Source of the DNA: Pseudogemmobacter lacusdianii
GTDB lineage: Bacteria; Pseudomonadota; Alphaproteobacteria; Rhodobacterales; Rhodobacteraceae
NCBI RefSeq assembly: GCF_030848395.1
Contig: NZ_JAVDBT010000014.1
Location: 1 to 64,000 of the forward strand
Direction: 5' to 3'
DNA: 64,000 nt
The stretch's first letter is position 1. Each line of letters starts with the position of its first letter. Below, one piece after another: positions 34,752-45,504 of this stretch. The notes below the pieces were generated by a model that made no database searches, had not been told where the DNA came from, and saw only the letters and a program-made list of their open reading frames with translations. The position numbers and the translations under genes were made by a program.

Positions 34752-35564
34752 ATGACCACCATTCTTGACCGCATCAAAGCCTATAAGCTGGAAGAGGTTG
34801 CCGCCCGCAAAGCCGCGCGCCCGCTCTCTGCCGTGGAAGAGGCTGCCAAAGCCGCACCTGCCCCCCGAGGTTTTGCCCGCGCGCTGCAAGAAGCCGCGAT
34901 CACTGGCTATGGTCTGATCGCTGAGATCAAGAAGGCCAGCCCCTCTAAGGGTCTGATCCGCGAAGATTTTAATCCTGCCGAGCTGGCGCGCGCCTATCAA
35001 GAAGGCGGCGCCACCTGCCTTTCGGTGCTGACCGACACGCCCAGCTTCCAAGGTGCGGATGAATTCCTGACCCAAGCACATGAGGCGGTTTCGCTGCCCT
35101 GCCTGCGCAAGGATTTCATCTATGACACCTATCAGATCACCGAATCCCGCGCGCTTCATGCCGATTGTATCCTTCTCATCATGGCCTCGCTGTCCGATGC
35201 CCAAGCGGCCGAGCTGGAGGAGGCTGCCTTCGCACATGACATGGATGTGCTGATCGAGGTCCATGACCGCGAAGAGCTGGAACGCGCCGCGCGTCTGAAA
35301 TCGCCGCTCATCGGCATCAACAACCGCAACCTGCACACGTTCGACATCACCCTCGACACCACCCGCGATCTGGCGCGACGCGTGCCGGAAGACCGCCTGA
35401 TCGTCGCCGAAAGCGGCCTCTTCACCGCCGCCGATCTCGCCGATCTCGCCCGTTATGGCGCGCGCTGCTTCCTCATCGGTGAAAGCCTGATGCGCCAAGC
35501 CGATGTGACCGCCGCCACCCGCGACATCCTTGCCCAACCGCTGACCGCCTCGGGCCGGCCATGA
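34752..35564 (+). CDS. trpC: indole-3-glycerol-phosphate synthase
   Basis: 270 residues, a TIM barrel that closes the indole ring from CdRP. Catalytic blocks are intact: [11 protein letters not shown] (Lys), [13 protein letters not shown] (Lys), [16 protein letters not shown] and VAESGLF. AAGGAGA precedes the ATG. A 7-bp hairpin CGGCCCC/GGGGCCG (34719-34740) stands directly before the Shine-Dalgarno and could affect ribosome access. The stop overlaps moaC by 4 bp. trpF, trpB and trpA are not in the window. Confidence 0.95.
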   Translation: MTTILDRIKAYKLEEVAARKAARPLSAVEEAAKAAPAPRGFARALQEAAITGYGLIAEIKKASPSKGLIREDFNPAELARAYQEGGATCLSVLTDTPSFQGADEFLTQAHEAVSLPCLRKDFIYDTYQITESRALHADCILLIMASLSDAQAAELEEAAFAHDMDVLIEVHDREELERAARLKSPLIGINNRNLHTFDITLDTTRDLARRVPEDRLIVAESGLFTAADLADLARYGARCFLIGESLMRQADVTAATRDILAQPLTASGRP

Positions 35565-36049
35565 GCGACAAGAACCCGCTCAGCCATTTCGACGCCTCTG
35601 GCGCGGCGCATATGGTGGATGTCTCGGATAAGCCCGTCACCGCCCGCGTTGCGGTGGCCGAGGGCTATGTGGTGATGCTGCCCGAGACGCTGGCGTTGAT
35701 CTCCGAAGGCCGCGCTGCCAAGGGAGATGTGCTCTCGGTCGCGCGTCTGGCGGGCATCATGGCGGCCAAGCAGACCTCAAACCTGATCCCGCTCTGCCAC
35801 CCTTTGCCGATTACCAAAGTCGCACTTGAGCTGACCCCCGATCCCGCCCGCTCGGCCGTGCGGGTCGAGGCCACGGTGAAGACCGGCGGCCAAACCGGGG
35901 TCGAGATGGAGGCGCTGACGGCGGTCTCCGTCGCCTGCCTGACGATCTATGACATGGTCAAAGCGGTTGAGAAATCGATGCAGATCGACGGCATCCGGCT
36001 TTTGACGAAAGACGGTGGGAAATCAGGGCGTTACGAGGCGAAGCTGTGA
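35561..36049 (+). CDS. moaC: cyclic pyranopterin monophosphate synthase
   Basis: 162 residues. It catalyses the second step of molybdenum cofactor synthesis, forming cPMP from the MoaA product. Family signatures: [41 protein letters not shown], and the C-terminal [10 protein letters not shown]. Its ATG overlaps the trpC stop, and its stop overlaps the moeA start (GTGA), so cofactor genes are translated as a continuation of the trp run. Confidence 0.95.
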   Translation: MSDKNPLSHFDASGAAHMVDVSDKPVTARVAVAEGYVVMLPETLALISEGRAAKGDVLSVARLAGIMAAKQTSNLIPLCHPLPITKVALELTPDPARSAVRVEATVKTGGQTGVEMEALTAVSVACLTIYDMVKAVEKSMQIDGIRLLTKDGGKSGRYEAKL

Positions 36050-37209
36050 TTTCAGTTGAAGAGGCGCAGGCCCGCGTTCTGGCGATGGCCGGGCCGGTTC
36101 AGATCGAGGAGATCGCGCTTGCTCAAAGCGCTGGCCGCTGGCTCGCCCGCCCGGTCGCGGCGAAAGCCGATCAGCCGCCCTTTGATGCCTCAGCGATGGA
36201 CGGCTATGCCGTCAACGGTGCCGCAGATTTAGGCGCGCGCTTCACCGTGATCGGTGAGGCCGGCGCGGGTCACGGTTTTGCAGGCACCCTCGCCCCCGGC
36301 CAAGCCCTGCGCATCTTCACCGGCGCGCCGGTCCCCGCCGGCGCCACCGGCGTTGTCATCCAAGAAAACATCGCCCGTGACGGTGACCAGATCACCCTCA
36401 CCGACGCCGAGCGCGGCAGCAACATCCGCCTGCGCGGCGCCGACTTCCCCGCCGGAGCCACGCTCGCCCCGCGCCGCTTGCGCCCCGCCGACCTCGCCCT
36501 TCTGGCGGCAATGAACCTGCCGCGCCTGCCCGTCGCCCGCCGCCCCGTCCTTGCGATCCTGATGACCGGGGATGAGCTTGCCATGCCCGGCGAGACCCCG
36601 CGCCCCGATCAGATCATCGCCTCGAACGGTTTCGCCCTTAAAGCCATGGCCGAGGCCGAAGGCGCCGAGGTGCGCTTGCTGCCGATCGCCCGCGACAGTG
36701 AAGCCTCCTTGCGGCAAAGCTTCGCGCTGGCTGAGGGTGCCGATATCATCACCACCATCGGCGGTGCCTCCGTTGGCGATCATGATCTTGTCGGCAAGAT
36801 TGCCCGCGATCTCGGCATGGCCCCCGCCTTTTGGAAAATCGCCATGCGCCCCGGCAAGCCGCTGATGGCGGGCCGCCTTGGTCATGCCGCGATGCTCGGC
36901 CTGCCCGGCAATCCGGTCTCGGCCATCGTCACCGGGCATCTCTTCCTCTTGCCGCTGATCCGCGCCATGCAAGGCGATCCAGCGCCCCTGCCGGTGCAGG
37001 CCATGGCCCGGCTCACCGTGGATCTGCCCGCCAATGGCCCCCGCAGCCATTACATGCGCGCCCGCCTCACCGCCGAGGGCATCACGCCCTTTGAGAAACA
37101 AGACAGCTCGCTCCTCACCATCCTGACCGAGGCCAATGCACTCCTCCTGCGCCCGCTTGGCGATGGTCCGCAGCCCGCTGGCGCGCTGGTGCCCTACCTG
37201 CCGCTCTAA
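36046..37209 (+). CDS. moeA: molybdopterin molybdenumtransferase
   Basis: 387 residues. MoeA inserts molybdenum into adenylated molybdopterin. It shows the [14 protein letters not shown] start, [17 protein letters not shown], the [11 protein letters not shown] motif and [12 protein letters not shown] with [10 protein letters not shown]. It uses a GTG start that overlaps the moaC stop (GTGA at 36046-36049). It is followed by lexA after 114 bp that contain an SOS box. Confidence 0.94.
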   Translation: MISVEEAQARVLAMAGPVQIEEIALAQSAGRWLARPVAAKADQPPFDASAMDGYAVNGAADLGARFTVIGEAGAGHGFAGTLAPGQALRIFTGAPVPAGATGVVIQENIARDGDQITLTDAERGSNIRLRGADFPAGATLAPRRLRPADLALLAAMNLPRLPVARRPVLAILMTGDELAMPGETPRPDQIIASNGFALKAMAEAEGAEVRLLPIARDSEASLRQSFALAEGADIITTIGGASVGDHDLVGKIARDLGMAPAFWKIAMRPGKPLMAGRLGHAAMLGLPGNPVSAIVTGHLFLLPLIRAMQGDPAPLPVQAMARLTVDLPANGPRSHYMRARLTAEGITPFEKQDSSLLTILTEANALLLRPLGDGPQPAGALVPYLPL

Positions 37210-37275
37210 GCGTTTCCGCTTAGAGTTGCGGCGGGCAAAATTGCGTCCAATTGTAAAAGGCTTGACACAAACCAA

Positions 37276-37290
37276 GAACACGGGCAGAAC
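37276..37290 (+). promoter_or_regulatory. LexA/SOS box (GAAC-N7-GAAC)
   Basis: GAAC-ACGGGCA-GAAC matches the direct-repeat SOS box of alphaproteobacteria. It lies 34 bases before the lexA ATG and just after a TTGACA hexamer (37262-37267), in the position to block the promoter, so lexA is almost certainly self-repressed. Confidence 0.88.
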
Positions 37291-37323
37291 ATTACATCAA
37301 CGAGTGCGATCTGGGGATGGATG

Positions 37324-38034
37324 ATGCTGACGCGTAAGCAATTGGAACTTCTGTCCTTCATCAAGCTTCGCACCGAAACTGACGGGGTTCCGCCTTCTTT
37401 CGATGAAATGAAAGAGGCGCTCGACCTGAAATCGAAATCCGGCATCCACCGCTTGATCACCGCTTTGGAAGAGCGCGGTTTCATCCGCCGCTTGGCCCAC
37501 CGCGCCCGCGCGCTTGAGATCATCAAGCTCCCCGATGCGATGGAGCGGCCCGGCTATAAAGCGCCCAGCTTCACGCCCAAGGTGATCGAAGGCAGCAAGA
37601 AAGAGGCGCCCGCCGCAGCGCCACGCGCGCCCGTCCCCGCAACGATCCACGCTTTGGAGCTTCCCGTCATGGGTCGCATCGCCGCCGGTGTGCCGATCGA
37701 GGCGATCTCTGAAATTTCGCATCACGTCGCCGTCCCCGGCACCATGCTGGCCGGTCGCGGCAATCACTATGCGCTTGAGGTCAAAGGCGATTCCATGATC
37801 GACGCCGGGATCAACGATGGCGACATCGTGGTGATCTTGGAACAAGTCACCGCCGAGAATGGCGATATCGTGGTGGCCTTGATCGAAGAGCAAGAGGCGA
37901 CGCTGAAGCGCTATCGCCGCAAGGGCAGCATGATCGCGCTGGAAGCGGCCAACCCCGCCTATGAGACCCGCGTCCTGCCGGAAGACCAAGTCAAAGTGCA
38001 GGGCCGTCTGGTCGGGCTGATCCGCAGCTACTGA
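37324..38034 (+). CDS. lexA: LexA repressor
   Basis: 236 residues. The SOS repressor has an N-terminal winged helix ([28 protein letters not shown]) and a C-terminal self-cleaving peptidase domain. The cleavage site Ala-Gly is in GRIAAGVP, the Ser in GDSMIDAGI and the Lys in ATLKRY. It is inactivated by RecA filaments after DNA damage. Two ATGs stand in tandem; the second (37324) gives the usual MLTRKQLE start. It ends 7 bp inside the convergent comEC gene. Confidence 0.95.
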   Translation: MLTRKQLELLSFIKLRTETDGVPPSFDEMKEALDLKSKSGIHRLITALEERGFIRRLAHRARALEIIKLPDAMERPGYKAPSFTPKVIEGSKKEAPAAAPRAPVPATIHALELPVMGRIAAGVPIEAISEISHHVAVPGTMLAGRGNHYALEVKGDSMIDAGINDGDIVVILEQVTAENGDIVVALIEEQEATLKRYRRKGSMIALEAANPAYETRVLPEDQVKVQGRLVGLIRSY

Positions 38035-40172
38035 GCGTTTCGCACCGCGATTGCGTTCAGATCCGGCAAAGCCTCGGGCGGCATCGGTTTGCCGCCCCAA
38101 AGCCGATGCCGCGCGCGCGTTGCTTCGACCCGGTAGCGCGCGCCCTCAAGCCAAATCGCCAAAGCGCCGGTCAGCCGCAAGCGGTTCTCATCCATCACAA
38201 GGCAATCGCCTTGCGGCGGCACCTCAACCCGCGCGGCGATGATCACCAAATCATAGCTGCTGCAAGCCGCCTCTAAGGCCTCAAGTGCCGCCTTTCCGTG
38301 CAGGGCAACGCCGCTCAAGCCCCCCAGCGAAAACCGCCGCGCGCTTTGTGGCCCCGAAAATCCCGGCCGCTCAGCGGCCTGCGCTTGACTTGCCCCATCC
38401 CCGTCGCTTTCCAACCAATTCTCCGCGGCGAAACCACCCCCCGTGGCGCGCGACAGCGCCCGACCTTCAGGCCCCATCAGCCCCAGCAAACGCCCGTCGT
38501 CCGCGATCAGAAGGTCGGGACGCGGCGCCAAGGGCCAGACCAAAAGCCCCAAAGCCAGCACCAAAGCCCCCGCCAGCCGCGCCCTCCCCGGCCAAGCGAT
38601 GAGCCAAATCCCCCCCAAAGTGATCAGCGGCAAAGCAGCCCCATGCGGAGCCGGGATCATCGTGACCGCCCCCTCCAATCCCGCCACCCAATGCGCCACC
38701 CAAAGGATCCAGCGCACGCCCTGCTCCATCACCCAAAGCGCCAGCCATGCCAGCCCCAAAGGCGCCAAAAGCACCGCCATCGCGCCCGACGGCATCACCA
38801 CCGCTCCCATCACCGGCACCGTCAGAAGATTGGCCAAAAGCCCGTAATCAGCAAAGCGGTTGAAGGTCGCCGTCGCATAGGGCGCGGTGGCAAAACCACC
38901 CAAGACAGAGCTTGCCACAAGGGTGAAGATGGGCAGGCTCCAGCGCGGCCATCCATATAGAAGAACCTTGTGATCTAAGGCCTTAAACCCCGCCACCAGC
39001 GCCACTGTGGCGGCAAAGGACATCTGAAACCCCGGCTCCATCAGGCTTTCCGGCCGCAAGGCCAGCAGCAGCATCGCCGCCAGCGCGGCCGTGCGCAAGG
39101 TGATGGCGCGGCGGTCCAAGATCACCGCCATAAGCACCACCGCCACCATCACAAAAGCCCGCTCGGTCGCCACATTCGCCCCCGAGAGCAGCAGGTAATA
39201 GCCCGCCACCGCCAGCGAAAGCACCGCCGAGATCTTCTTGCCATTGACCCGCAGCGCCACCATCGGCACCAGCGCAATGCCGCCGCGCACCAGCCAGAAC
39301 ACAAAGGCGACCAGAAACGCCAAATTCATCCCCGAGATCGCCAACAGATGCGCAAGCGAGCTGTCGCGCAGCGCCCGCACCGTCTCTTGGCTTATCCCTG
39401 AGCGATCCCCCGTCATCGCCCCCGCCGCGAAGGCACCCGCATCGCCGGGGATATGGGCGCGCATCGCCGTCGACAGCGCCATCCGCATCCGCGCGATCAG
39501 GGCCTCAAAGGGTTCGGGCGACTTTAGCAGCAAGGCCGGACTGCCGGTATAGCCCACCGCGCCCAAGCCCTGAAACCAAGCCATGCGGCGAAAGTCAAAG
39601 CCCCCCGGCTCCACCGGGCCTTGCGGCGCGGCCAGATGCGCGGTCAGGATCAAAGTCTCGCCGGGTTGCGGGTCGTGCATCTGTGCCCCACGCAGCGAAA
39701 TCCGCACCCGTTTGGGCGTCCGCTCCGGCGCCATGTCGCGCAAAACCACCTCATCAAAGGTCAGCCGCAACGCGTCCGAGCTGGAGCGGTCCATCTCGAC
39801 CACCCGCCCCTCAACCGGGCCATAGTAGCGAAAGCTTAACACCGGCGCGCTCATCATCTGCGCCCGCAGTCCCGCCAGCAAAAACCCAAGGCAAAGAAGG
39901 CTCAGAACCGCCGCCAAGGGCCGCCCCTGCCACGGGCCAAAGCGCCAAAGCGCCAGCCCAAAGGCGAGGCCGCTCGTGAAAGCCGCATAGACCGCCCCCC
40001 GCGGCTCCGACGGCCACTGAAACCAGGTCGCAATGCCGATCCCCATCGCCGTTGCGGCAAAGGGCATCAGCAACCCCCGCGCGCCTTCCAGCGCATCCGT
40101 CAGACGCGTGAGCATGGCCCAGACCCCGCGCACCTTGCTTGCGCCCCCTTTCCCGTCTAAACCGCCGCTCAA
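38028..40172 (-). CDS. comEC: ComEC/Rec2 family DNA-uptake channel protein
   Basis: 714 residues with many transmembrane helices. An N-terminal DUF4131-like part (about 30-220) precedes the competence domain with [24 protein letters not shown] and the [17 protein letters not shown] region. ComEC carries single-stranded DNA across the inner membrane in natural transformation. The C-terminal 150 residues lack the HxHxDH metallo-beta-lactamase motif of Bacillus ComEC and hold a shorter, unassigned domain. The gene overlaps lexA tail to tail by 7 bp and diverges from gltX. No other competence gene lies nearby. Confidence 0.86.
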   Translation of the reverse strand: MSGGLDGKGGASKVRGVWAMLTRLTDALEGARGLLMPFAATAMGIGIATWFQWPSEPRGAVYAAFTSGLAFGLALWRFGPWQGRPLAAVLSLLCLGFLLAGLRAQMMSAPVLSFRYYGPVEGRVVEMDRSSSDALRLTFDEVVLRDMAPERTPKRVRISLRGAQMHDPQPGETLILTAHLAAPQGPVEPGGFDFRRMAWFQGLGAVGYTGSPALLLKSPEPFEALIARMRMALSTAMRAHIPGDAGAFAAGAMTGDRSGISQETVRALRDSSLAHLLAISGMNLAFLVAFVFWLVRGGIALVPMVALRVNGKKISAVLSLAVAGYYLLLSGANVATERAFVMVAVVLMAVILDRRAITLRTAALAAMLLLALRPESLMEPGFQMSFAATVALVAGFKALDHKVLLYGWPRWSLPIFTLVASSVLGGFATAPYATATFNRFADYGLLANLLTVPVMGAVVMPSGAMAVLLAPLGLAWLALWVMEQGVRWILWVAHWVAGLEGAVTMIPAPHGAALPLITLGGIWLIAWPGRARLAGALVLALGLLVWPLAPRPDLLIADDGRLLGLMGPEGRALSRATGGGFAAENWLESDGDGASQAQAAERPGFSGPQSARRFSLGGLSGVALHGKAALEALEAACSSYDLVIIAARVEVPPQGDCLVMDENRLRLTGALAIWLEGARYRVEATRARHRLWGGKPMPPEALPDLNAIAVRNAQ

Positions 40173-40260
40173 TTGCTGCCGTAAAACGGCCCCTTCTCCC
40201 CGTTGCTACCGGGTCCGGCTCAGCCTCTCCGAACCTGGTTACCGAAAGGTTAACTCCGCC

Positions 40261-41676
40261 ATGTCCGCCGCAACTGACACTCCGGTCGTCACCCGCTTCG
40301 CGCCCTCGCCCACCGGCTATCTGCACATCGGCGGCGGCCGCACGGCTTTGTTCAACTGGCTCTTTGCCCGCGGCCGGGGCGGCAAGTTCCTTCTGCGCAT
40401 CGAAGACACCGACCGCGAACGCTCCACCCCCGAGGCGACGGCAGCGATCCTCAAAGGCCTCACTTGGCTGGGCCTTGATTGGGACGGCAATGTCGTCAGC
40501 CAATATGAGCGTAAAGACCGCCATGCCGAGGTGGCGCATGAGATGATCGCCCGCGGCACCGCCTACAAATGCTTCTCCACCGCCGCCGAGATCGAAGCCT
40601 TCCGCGAGGCGGAAAAGGCGCGCGGCACCAGCTATCCGGTCTTCCTGTCGCCTTGGCGCGATGCCGATCCCTCGGCCTATCCCGATGCGCCCTATGCGAT
40701 CCGCATGAAGGCCCCGCGCGACGGCCAAACCGTGATCCGCGACCAAGTCCAAGGCGATGTGACGATCCAAAACGCCACGCTCGACGATATGATCGTGCTG
40801 CGCTCGGATGGGAACCCGACCTATATGTTGGCCGTTGTGGTGGATGACCATGACATGGGTGTCACACACGTGATCCGCGGCGATGACCACCTCAACAATG
40901 CTGCCCGCCAGCAGATGGTTTATGACGCTATGGGCTGGGCCGTCCCGGTTTGGGCGCATATCCCGCTGATCCACGGGCCGGACGGCAAGAAACTCTCGAA
41001 ACGCCACGGCGCCACCGGGGTCGAGGAATATCAGGCGATGGGCTACCCCGCCGCCGGTATGCGCAACTACCTCACCCGGCTGGGCTGGGCGCATGGCGAT
41101 ATGGAGATTTTCACCTCTGAAGAAGCCATGCAGGTCTTCGGCCTTGACGGCATTGGCCGCGCCCCGGCGCGTCTCGACTTCAAGAAATTGGAAAGCACTT
41201 GCGGCCATCATATCGCCATGGGCGACGATGCTGCACTGCTGCATGAACTGAAGGCCTATCTGGTGGCAGCGGACCAGCCTGCCCTTAGCGAAGCGCAAGA
41301 AACCTTGATGCTAAAGGCCATGCCGGTGCTGAAAGAACGGGCCAAAACTTTCCCAGAACTGCTTGAAAAAGGCCAGTTTGCCTTGGCTTCGCGCCCGATC
41401 ACGCCCGAGCCGAAAGCCGCCGAGGCTTTGGATTTGGTATCCCGTGGTATACTGAATTCATTGACGCCGCGCCTGCAAAATGTTAGCTGGACGAAGGAGT
41501 CGCTGGAGCCCATTCTTAACGAAGTCGCTGCTGAAAATGGCATCGGATTCGGCAAGCTGGCAGCACCTTTGCGGGCCGCTTTGGCCGGCAGAACCGCGAC
41601 GCCTTCGGTCTTCGACATGATGCTGGTCATCGGTCGGGACGAAACGATTGCAAGGCTGACGGACGCGGCTGCCTGA
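40261..41676 (+). CDS. gltX: glutamyl-tRNA synthetase
   Basis: 471 residues of class-I synthetase. [20 protein letters not shown] carries the HIGH-type motif and KKLSKRHG the KMSKS-type motif. It charges tRNA-Glu; in organisms with GatCAB, as here, the same or a second copy also charges tRNA-Gln with Glu. ATG at 40261 matches the family start; the open frame upstream (from 40033) runs into the divergent comEC gene and is not coding. A repeated GGTTA element (40238-40253) precedes the start. Confidence 0.95.
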   Translation: MSAATDTPVVTRFAPSPTGYLHIGGGRTALFNWLFARGRGGKFLLRIEDTDRERSTPEATAAILKGLTWLGLDWDGNVVSQYERKDRHAEVAHEMIARGTAYKCFSTAAEIEAFREAEKARGTSYPVFLSPWRDADPSAYPDAPYAIRMKAPRDGQTVIRDQVQGDVTIQNATLDDMIVLRSDGNPTYMLAVVVDDHDMGVTHVIRGDDHLNNAARQQMVYDAMGWAVPVWAHIPLIHGPDGKKLSKRHGATGVEEYQAMGYPAAGMRNYLTRLGWAHGDMEIFTSEEAMQVFGLDGIGRAPARLDFKKLESTCGHHIAMGDDAALLHELKAYLVAADQPALSEAQETLMLKAMPVLKERAKTFPELLEKGQFALASRPITPEPKAAEALDLVSRGILNSLTPRLQNVSWTKESLEPILNEVAAENGIGFGKLAAPLRAALAGRTATPSVFDMMLVIGRDETIARLTDAAA

Positions 41677-41774
41677 AGCGGTCCCTCGCCGGCCTTACCT
41701 TGGGCCCTTCGGGGCCGACACTGGCCAATGGCCCGCCGCAGCTGCCTTGCGGACGGCCTTTAGGGGGACTTAGG

Positions 41775-43064
41775 ATGACGGATCGCAAAGCCACTTTGAG
41801 GTTGGATGACAAGGAGTTTAACCTCCCCGTCCTCAGCCCAACCCTCGGACCCGATGTGCTGGACATCCGTAAGCTTTACGGCGAAGCGGATGTCTTCACT
41901 TTCGATCCGGGCTTCACCTCGACCGCGGCTTGCGAAAGCGCCATCACCTATATCGATGGCGACAAAGGGGAACTCCTCTATCGCGGCTATCCGATTGAGC
42001 AGCTTGCGGAAAAATCGACCCATCTCGAGGTCTGCTATCTCCTTCTCTACGGAGAGCTGCCGACCTCGGCTCAGCTCGCGGATTTCACCGACCGGGTGAC
42101 GCGCCACACGATGGTGCATGAGCAGATGCACTATTTCTTCCGAGGCTTCCGCCGCGATGCGCATCCGATGGCGACGATGGTGGGTGTGGTCGGCGCAATG
42201 GCCGCCTTCTACCACGATTCCACCGACATCAATGACGAATGGCAACGCGAAGTCGCCGCCATCCGCATGGTTGCAAAACTGCCGACCATCGCCGCAATGG
42301 CCTATAAATACTCGATCGGTCAGCCCTTCGTTTACCCGAAGAACGCGCTCTCTTATGCGGGCAACTTCCTCAACATGTGCTTCGCCGTCCCGGCCGAAGA
42401 TTATGTGGTCAATCCGATCCTTGAAAAGGCGATGGACCGCATCATGATGCTCCACGCCGATCACGAGCAAAACGCCTCGACCTCGACCGTGCGTCTGGCG
42501 GGTTCCTCGGGCGCCAACCCCTTCGCTTGCATCGCCGCAGGCATCGCTTGCCTCTGGGGCCCCGCTCATGGCGGTGCCAACCAAGCCTGCCTTGAGATGC
42601 TGCGCGAGATTGGCACCGTCGACCGCATCCCCGAGTTCATCGCCCGCGCCAAGGACAAGAACGATCCCTTCCGCCTGATGGGCTTCGGCCACCGGGTCTA
42701 TAAGAACTTTGACCCCCGCGCCAAAGTGATGAAGGAATCGGCGGATGAGGTGCTTGAACTTCTGGGCATCCACAACAACGAGACCCTGAAAGTCGCCAAA
42801 GAGCTGGAGCGCATCGCGCTGGAGGACGAATATTTCGTCTCGAAAAAGCTCTACCCCAACGTCGACTTCTACTCGGGCATCATCCTCGAGGCGATGGGCT
42901 TCCCGACCTCGATGTTCACCCCGATCTTCGCGATCTCGCGCACCGTCGGCTGGATCTCGCAGTGGAAAGAGATGATCGCCGAGAAAAACCAAAAGATCGG
43001 CCGCCCGCGTCAGCTTTATGTTGGCCCCGGCCAGCGCGACTACGTCGATCTGCGCAGCCGCTAA
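41775..43064 (+). CDS. gltA: citrate synthase, type II
   Basis: 429 residues. It condenses oxaloacetate and acetyl-CoA to citrate, entry of the TCA cycle. The motifs [44 protein letters not shown] and [16 protein letters not shown] (active-site His and Arg) are intact. The length is that of the hexameric, NADH-sensitive Gram-negative form. The ATG at 41775 fits the family start; the 75 bp of open frame before it are part of the gltX-gltA gap. A strong terminator follows. Confidence 0.96.
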   Translation: MTDRKATLRLDDKEFNLPVLSPTLGPDVLDIRKLYGEADVFTFDPGFTSTAACESAITYIDGDKGELLYRGYPIEQLAEKSTHLEVCYLLLYGELPTSAQLADFTDRVTRHTMVHEQMHYFFRGFRRDAHPMATMVGVVGAMAAFYHDSTDINDEWQREVAAIRMVAKLPTIAAMAYKYSIGQPFVYPKNALSYAGNFLNMCFAVPAEDYVVNPILEKAMDRIMMLHADHEQNASTSTVRLAGSSGANPFACIAAGIACLWGPAHGGANQACLEMLREIGTVDRIPEFIARAKDKNDPFRLMGFGHRVYKNFDPRAKVMKESADEVLELLGIHNNETLKVAKELERIALEDEYFVSKKLYPNVDFYSGIILEAMGFPTSMFTPIFAISRTVGWISQWKEMIAEKNQKIGRPRQLYVGPGQRDYVDLRSR

Positions 43065-43082
43065 GCGCGCGCTAAGAGCTTG

Positions 43083-43117
43083 AAAGGGCGGCCCTAGGGC
43101 CGCCCTTTTGGTTTTGC
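43083..43117. terminator. bidirectional intrinsic terminator after gltA
   Basis: AAAGGGCGGCCC-TA-GGGCCGCCCTTT palindrome (43083-43108) followed by TTGGTTTT. A-rich on one side and T-rich on the other, it can end both gltA and the convergent small secreted-protein gene. Confidence 0.88.
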
Positions 43118-43159
43118 AGGGCGACGCATCGCATCCCCCTCCCCCCGGATCGGTCAGGA

Positions 43160-43519
43160 TTAGAGCTTGCCCTTTTTAGCGGCCGCTCCGCGGGCGACCT
43201 CCGGGCGGATGATGCCGTCCCAAGCCTCAGCCGGCGCATCCAAGCTGCCAAGCTTGACCGCTTTCTTGGCCCTGTTGGCCTGTTTGGCGGGCTTCTTGGC
43301 CTTATTGGCCTGTTTGACGGCTTTCTTCTTGGTGTTCTCGATGGCCTCGGTGCCACAGCCCGCAAGCGGCATCTGCGCGACCGGAGCGGCGAGGCAATCC
43401 CCCACTTGGTACTGGGCAAAGGTCGGAACAAAATCCGAGGCGCTCTTAGCCGATGCAAAAGATGCAGAGCCGGCCATCAGTGCAATCGCATAAACGGATG
43501 CAAACATTTTCATTTTCAT
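43160..43519 (-). CDS. small secreted Lys/Ala-rich protein, unknown function
   Basis: 119 residues from the ATG at 43519, which has AAAAAGGGA six bases upstream; earlier ATGs are in frame. A signal peptide (about 1-24, ending ASA) leads to a mature part with two separated cysteines and a very basic stretch of KKAVKQANKAKK-like repeats. I do not recognise the family. The basic repeat could bind nucleic acid, acidic polymer or the envelope. It stands alone, convergent with gltA and divergent from a TetR regulator across a 390-bp gap with palindromes, so it may be a target of that regulator. Confidence 0.72.
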   Translation of the reverse strand: MKMKMFASVYAIALMAGSASFASAKSASDFVPTFAQYQVGDCLAAPVAQMPLAGCGTEAIENTKKKAVKQANKAKKPAKQANRAKKAVKLGSLDAPAEAWDGIIRPEVARGAAAKKGKL

Positions 43520-43670
43520 CGTCATTCCCTTTTTGCTGGTCATCTAAACGTTGATTTTCATGTCAGGCCCTCAACCGCTTTGTGCAGCGTTCGTCGGGAT
43601 CGTCGGTACGATTTAAAAGCAGTGCGGCGCGTTCATCCCCTCAAGAGATCCGCAGGACCACAGAGAGTGA

Positions 43671-43707
43671 TTCCACGGAACAAACATTCCACGGAATATT
43701 TATTCCG
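43671..43707. promoter_or_regulatory. cluster of TTCC/GGAA palindromes (putative operators)
   Basis: TTCCACGGAA occurs at 43671-43680 and again at 43687-43696, spaced 16 bp start to start. The second runs into CGGAATA-TT-TATTCCG (43692-43707), a 7-bp perfect inverted repeat. The cluster lies 152 bp upstream of the small secreted-protein start and about 200 bp before the TetR gene. Looks like a multi-site operator; which protein binds is inference. The rest of the 390-bp gap (43520-43909) shows nothing else clear. Confidence 0.55.
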
Positions 43708-43909
43708 TCAATAAGAAGATTGTGCTGGCCGCTTTAATGGCCAAGAAGCCCAGCGCAATGGCACCTCAAGTCGCCATCCTGACAGGGCCGGGATCGCCGC
43801 GCCCTTCCCCCGTCAAAGGGGCCAACACCGAAGGGCGCGATCCAAGATGGACAGCCGGGGGCAGATCAGACATATTGGTGGAGGCCAGTTTTCGCGGAAT
43901 CAGATCGCC

Positions 43910-44533
43910 ATGAATGATCAGAGTCAGAAAAATCGTCGCCTCTATCGGATGACAGAACGCGCAAAAACGCAGGATGAGACCCGCGCCCGGATCATTGCCG
44001 CAACCATGCAGCTGCATGACGAAAAGGGCGTGACCGCAACTTCTTTCGTTGATGTCGCCAAACGCGCCGGGATTGGCGCTGCAACGGTCTACCGGCATTT
44101 TCCAAACATGGGCTCTCTGGTCACGGCCTGCGGCACCCACGTTTGGGAAGAAATGGCCCCGCCGACGCCCGATCAGGCCGAAGAGCTGTTTTCTGGCCTA
44201 GATCGGCGAGAAGATCGGCTGAAGCGACTGGTCGATGAAGTTTACGATTTTTACGCGCGCGGCAGCCTTCGGCTTGGCAAGGCCTATGCGGATCGTGAGC
44301 ATTTCCCCGAGCTAGATCAGTTTCTGCTTGCCGTCGAGACCGGCATTCAGGCGCTGGTCCGCAAGGCTGTCACCCCTGCGGTCACATCCCAAACGACGCT
44401 TGAGCTGGTCTATGCGCTCACCGACTTTGCGGTCTGGACCTCGATGCAGCGGGTCAGCGGTGACGAAGCTGCGCGGCGGCATCACCTTGCAAGACTGATC
44501 GGTTGCGCGCTCACCGAACCACCCCATCCCTAA
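43910..44533 (+). CDS. TetR family transcriptional regulator
   Basis: 207 residues from ATG 43910 (another ATG at 43949 would give 194; neither has a strong Shine-Dalgarno). The N-terminal TetR helix-turn-helix is clear (RARIIAATMQLHDEKG...FVDVAKRAGIGAATVYRHFPNMGSL). The C-terminal part is the variable effector domain. It is preceded by the palindrome cluster at 43.67-43.71 kb, which may be its own operator and control the divergent secreted-protein gene. Ligand unknown. Confidence 0.84.
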   Translation: MNDQSQKNRRLYRMTERAKTQDETRARIIAATMQLHDEKGVTATSFVDVAKRAGIGAATVYRHFPNMGSLVTACGTHVWEEMAPPTPDQAEELFSGLDRREDRLKRLVDEVYDFYARGSLRLGKAYADREHFPELDQFLLAVETGIQALVRKAVTPAVTSQTTLELVYALTDFAVWTSMQRVSGDEAARRHHLARLIGCALTEPPHP

Positions 44534-44715
44534 AGCGGCGCGAAGATCAGAGGAGCCCATTGGACCCAGCGCCGGCAGATCAACTGCCCCCAACGGCCAC
44601 GGAATATCCCTCCTCTCCCCCCTCCCAAAGCAGCTTTTCCCCTTGCACCCCGCCGCTGCCTGCGCAGGATCGGCGACGGTGGTAAGCTTTGAGTTTTGCG
44701 TAGGAGAGACGGTTT

Positions 44716-45432
44716 ATGCAGGGGCAAAGGCTGATCGGGCTTGATCTCATTCGCAGCGCGGCGCTTTTGTCGATGGTCGCCTATCACTTCACCTATGACC
44801 TTGATCTCTTTGGGCTTATCCCCCGCTACACCTCGGTCACCGGCTTTTTCTGGTGGCATGCAAGACTGACCGCCGGCAGCTTCATCTTTCTGGCCGGGCT
44901 GTCGCTTTGGCTTGCGCATGGTGCCGCGATCCGCTGGCCCGCCTTTTGGAAACGCTTTGCCAAGATCGCGGCCGGGGCGGCGGCGGTGAGCCTTGCCACC
45001 TATATCGCCATGCCGCAGCTGACCGTGTTTTACGGCATCCTGCATTCGATCGCCGTCTCTTCGCTGATCGGCCTTGCGGCACTGCGCCTGCCGGCTTTGC
45101 TGACGGCGCTCTTGGCAATCATGGTCTTCGCCCTGCCCTATGTCGTGCAATCACCTCTTTTCGACCATTGGCTGATCTGGACCGGGCTTGGCAGCTACAA
45201 GCCTGCCACGGCCGATTTCTTGCCGCTTTTCCCGTGGCTTGCGCCTTTGCTGGCCGGGGTTGCCGCGGGCAAGGCGATCAGCCATTTTGGGCTTTGGCCA
45301 TGGTTCAAAGCGCCCTCAACGCCGCTGACACGGGCTTTGGCTTGGCCGGGGCGGCACACATTGGCGATCTATCTGCTGCATCAGCCTTTGCTGATCGGGG
45401 CGTTCAATCTTTACTTCTGGGCTTTGCGCTAG
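44716..45432 (+). CDS. DUF1624 (heparan-alpha-glucosaminide N-acetyltransferase catalytic-like) membrane protein
   Basis: 238 residues, six or seven transmembrane helices. The N-terminal block GLDLIRSAALLSMVAYHFTYDLD has the invariant Asp-Arg and His of DUF1624 acyltransferase-like proteins. C-terminal LHQPLLIGAFN is also typical. The family is related to membrane acetyltransferases that modify glycans; the acceptor is unknown. AGGAGAG precedes the ATG. It is followed by a hairpin that belongs to repeat copy 4 and may serve as terminator. Confidence 0.82.
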   Translation: MQGQRLIGLDLIRSAALLSMVAYHFTYDLDLFGLIPRYTSVTGFFWWHARLTAGSFIFLAGLSLWLAHGAAIRWPAFWKRFAKIAAGAAAVSLATYIAMPQLTVFYGILHSIAVSSLIGLAALRLPALLTALLAIMVFALPYVVQSPLFDHWLIWTGLGSYKPATADFLPLFPWLAPLLAGVAAGKAISHFGLWPWFKAPSTPLTRALAWPGRHTLAIYLLHQPLLIGAFNLYFWALR

Positions 45433-45442
45433 CGGCTGCCGG

Positions 45443-45493
45443 GCGGGGGTTTTCCACCCCCGCACCCCCGGAGGATATTTTAAGACAGAAAAT
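45443..45493 (+). repeat. dispersed repeat, copy 4, with terminator-like hairpin
   Basis: GCGGGGG/CCCCCGC hairpin (45443-45449 with 45457-45463), then CCCCCGGAGGATATTTTA and AGACAGAAAATG. It lies directly after the DUF1624 gene in the same sense. Confidence 0.78.
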
Positions 45494-45504
45494 GAGATAA
45501 GGGC

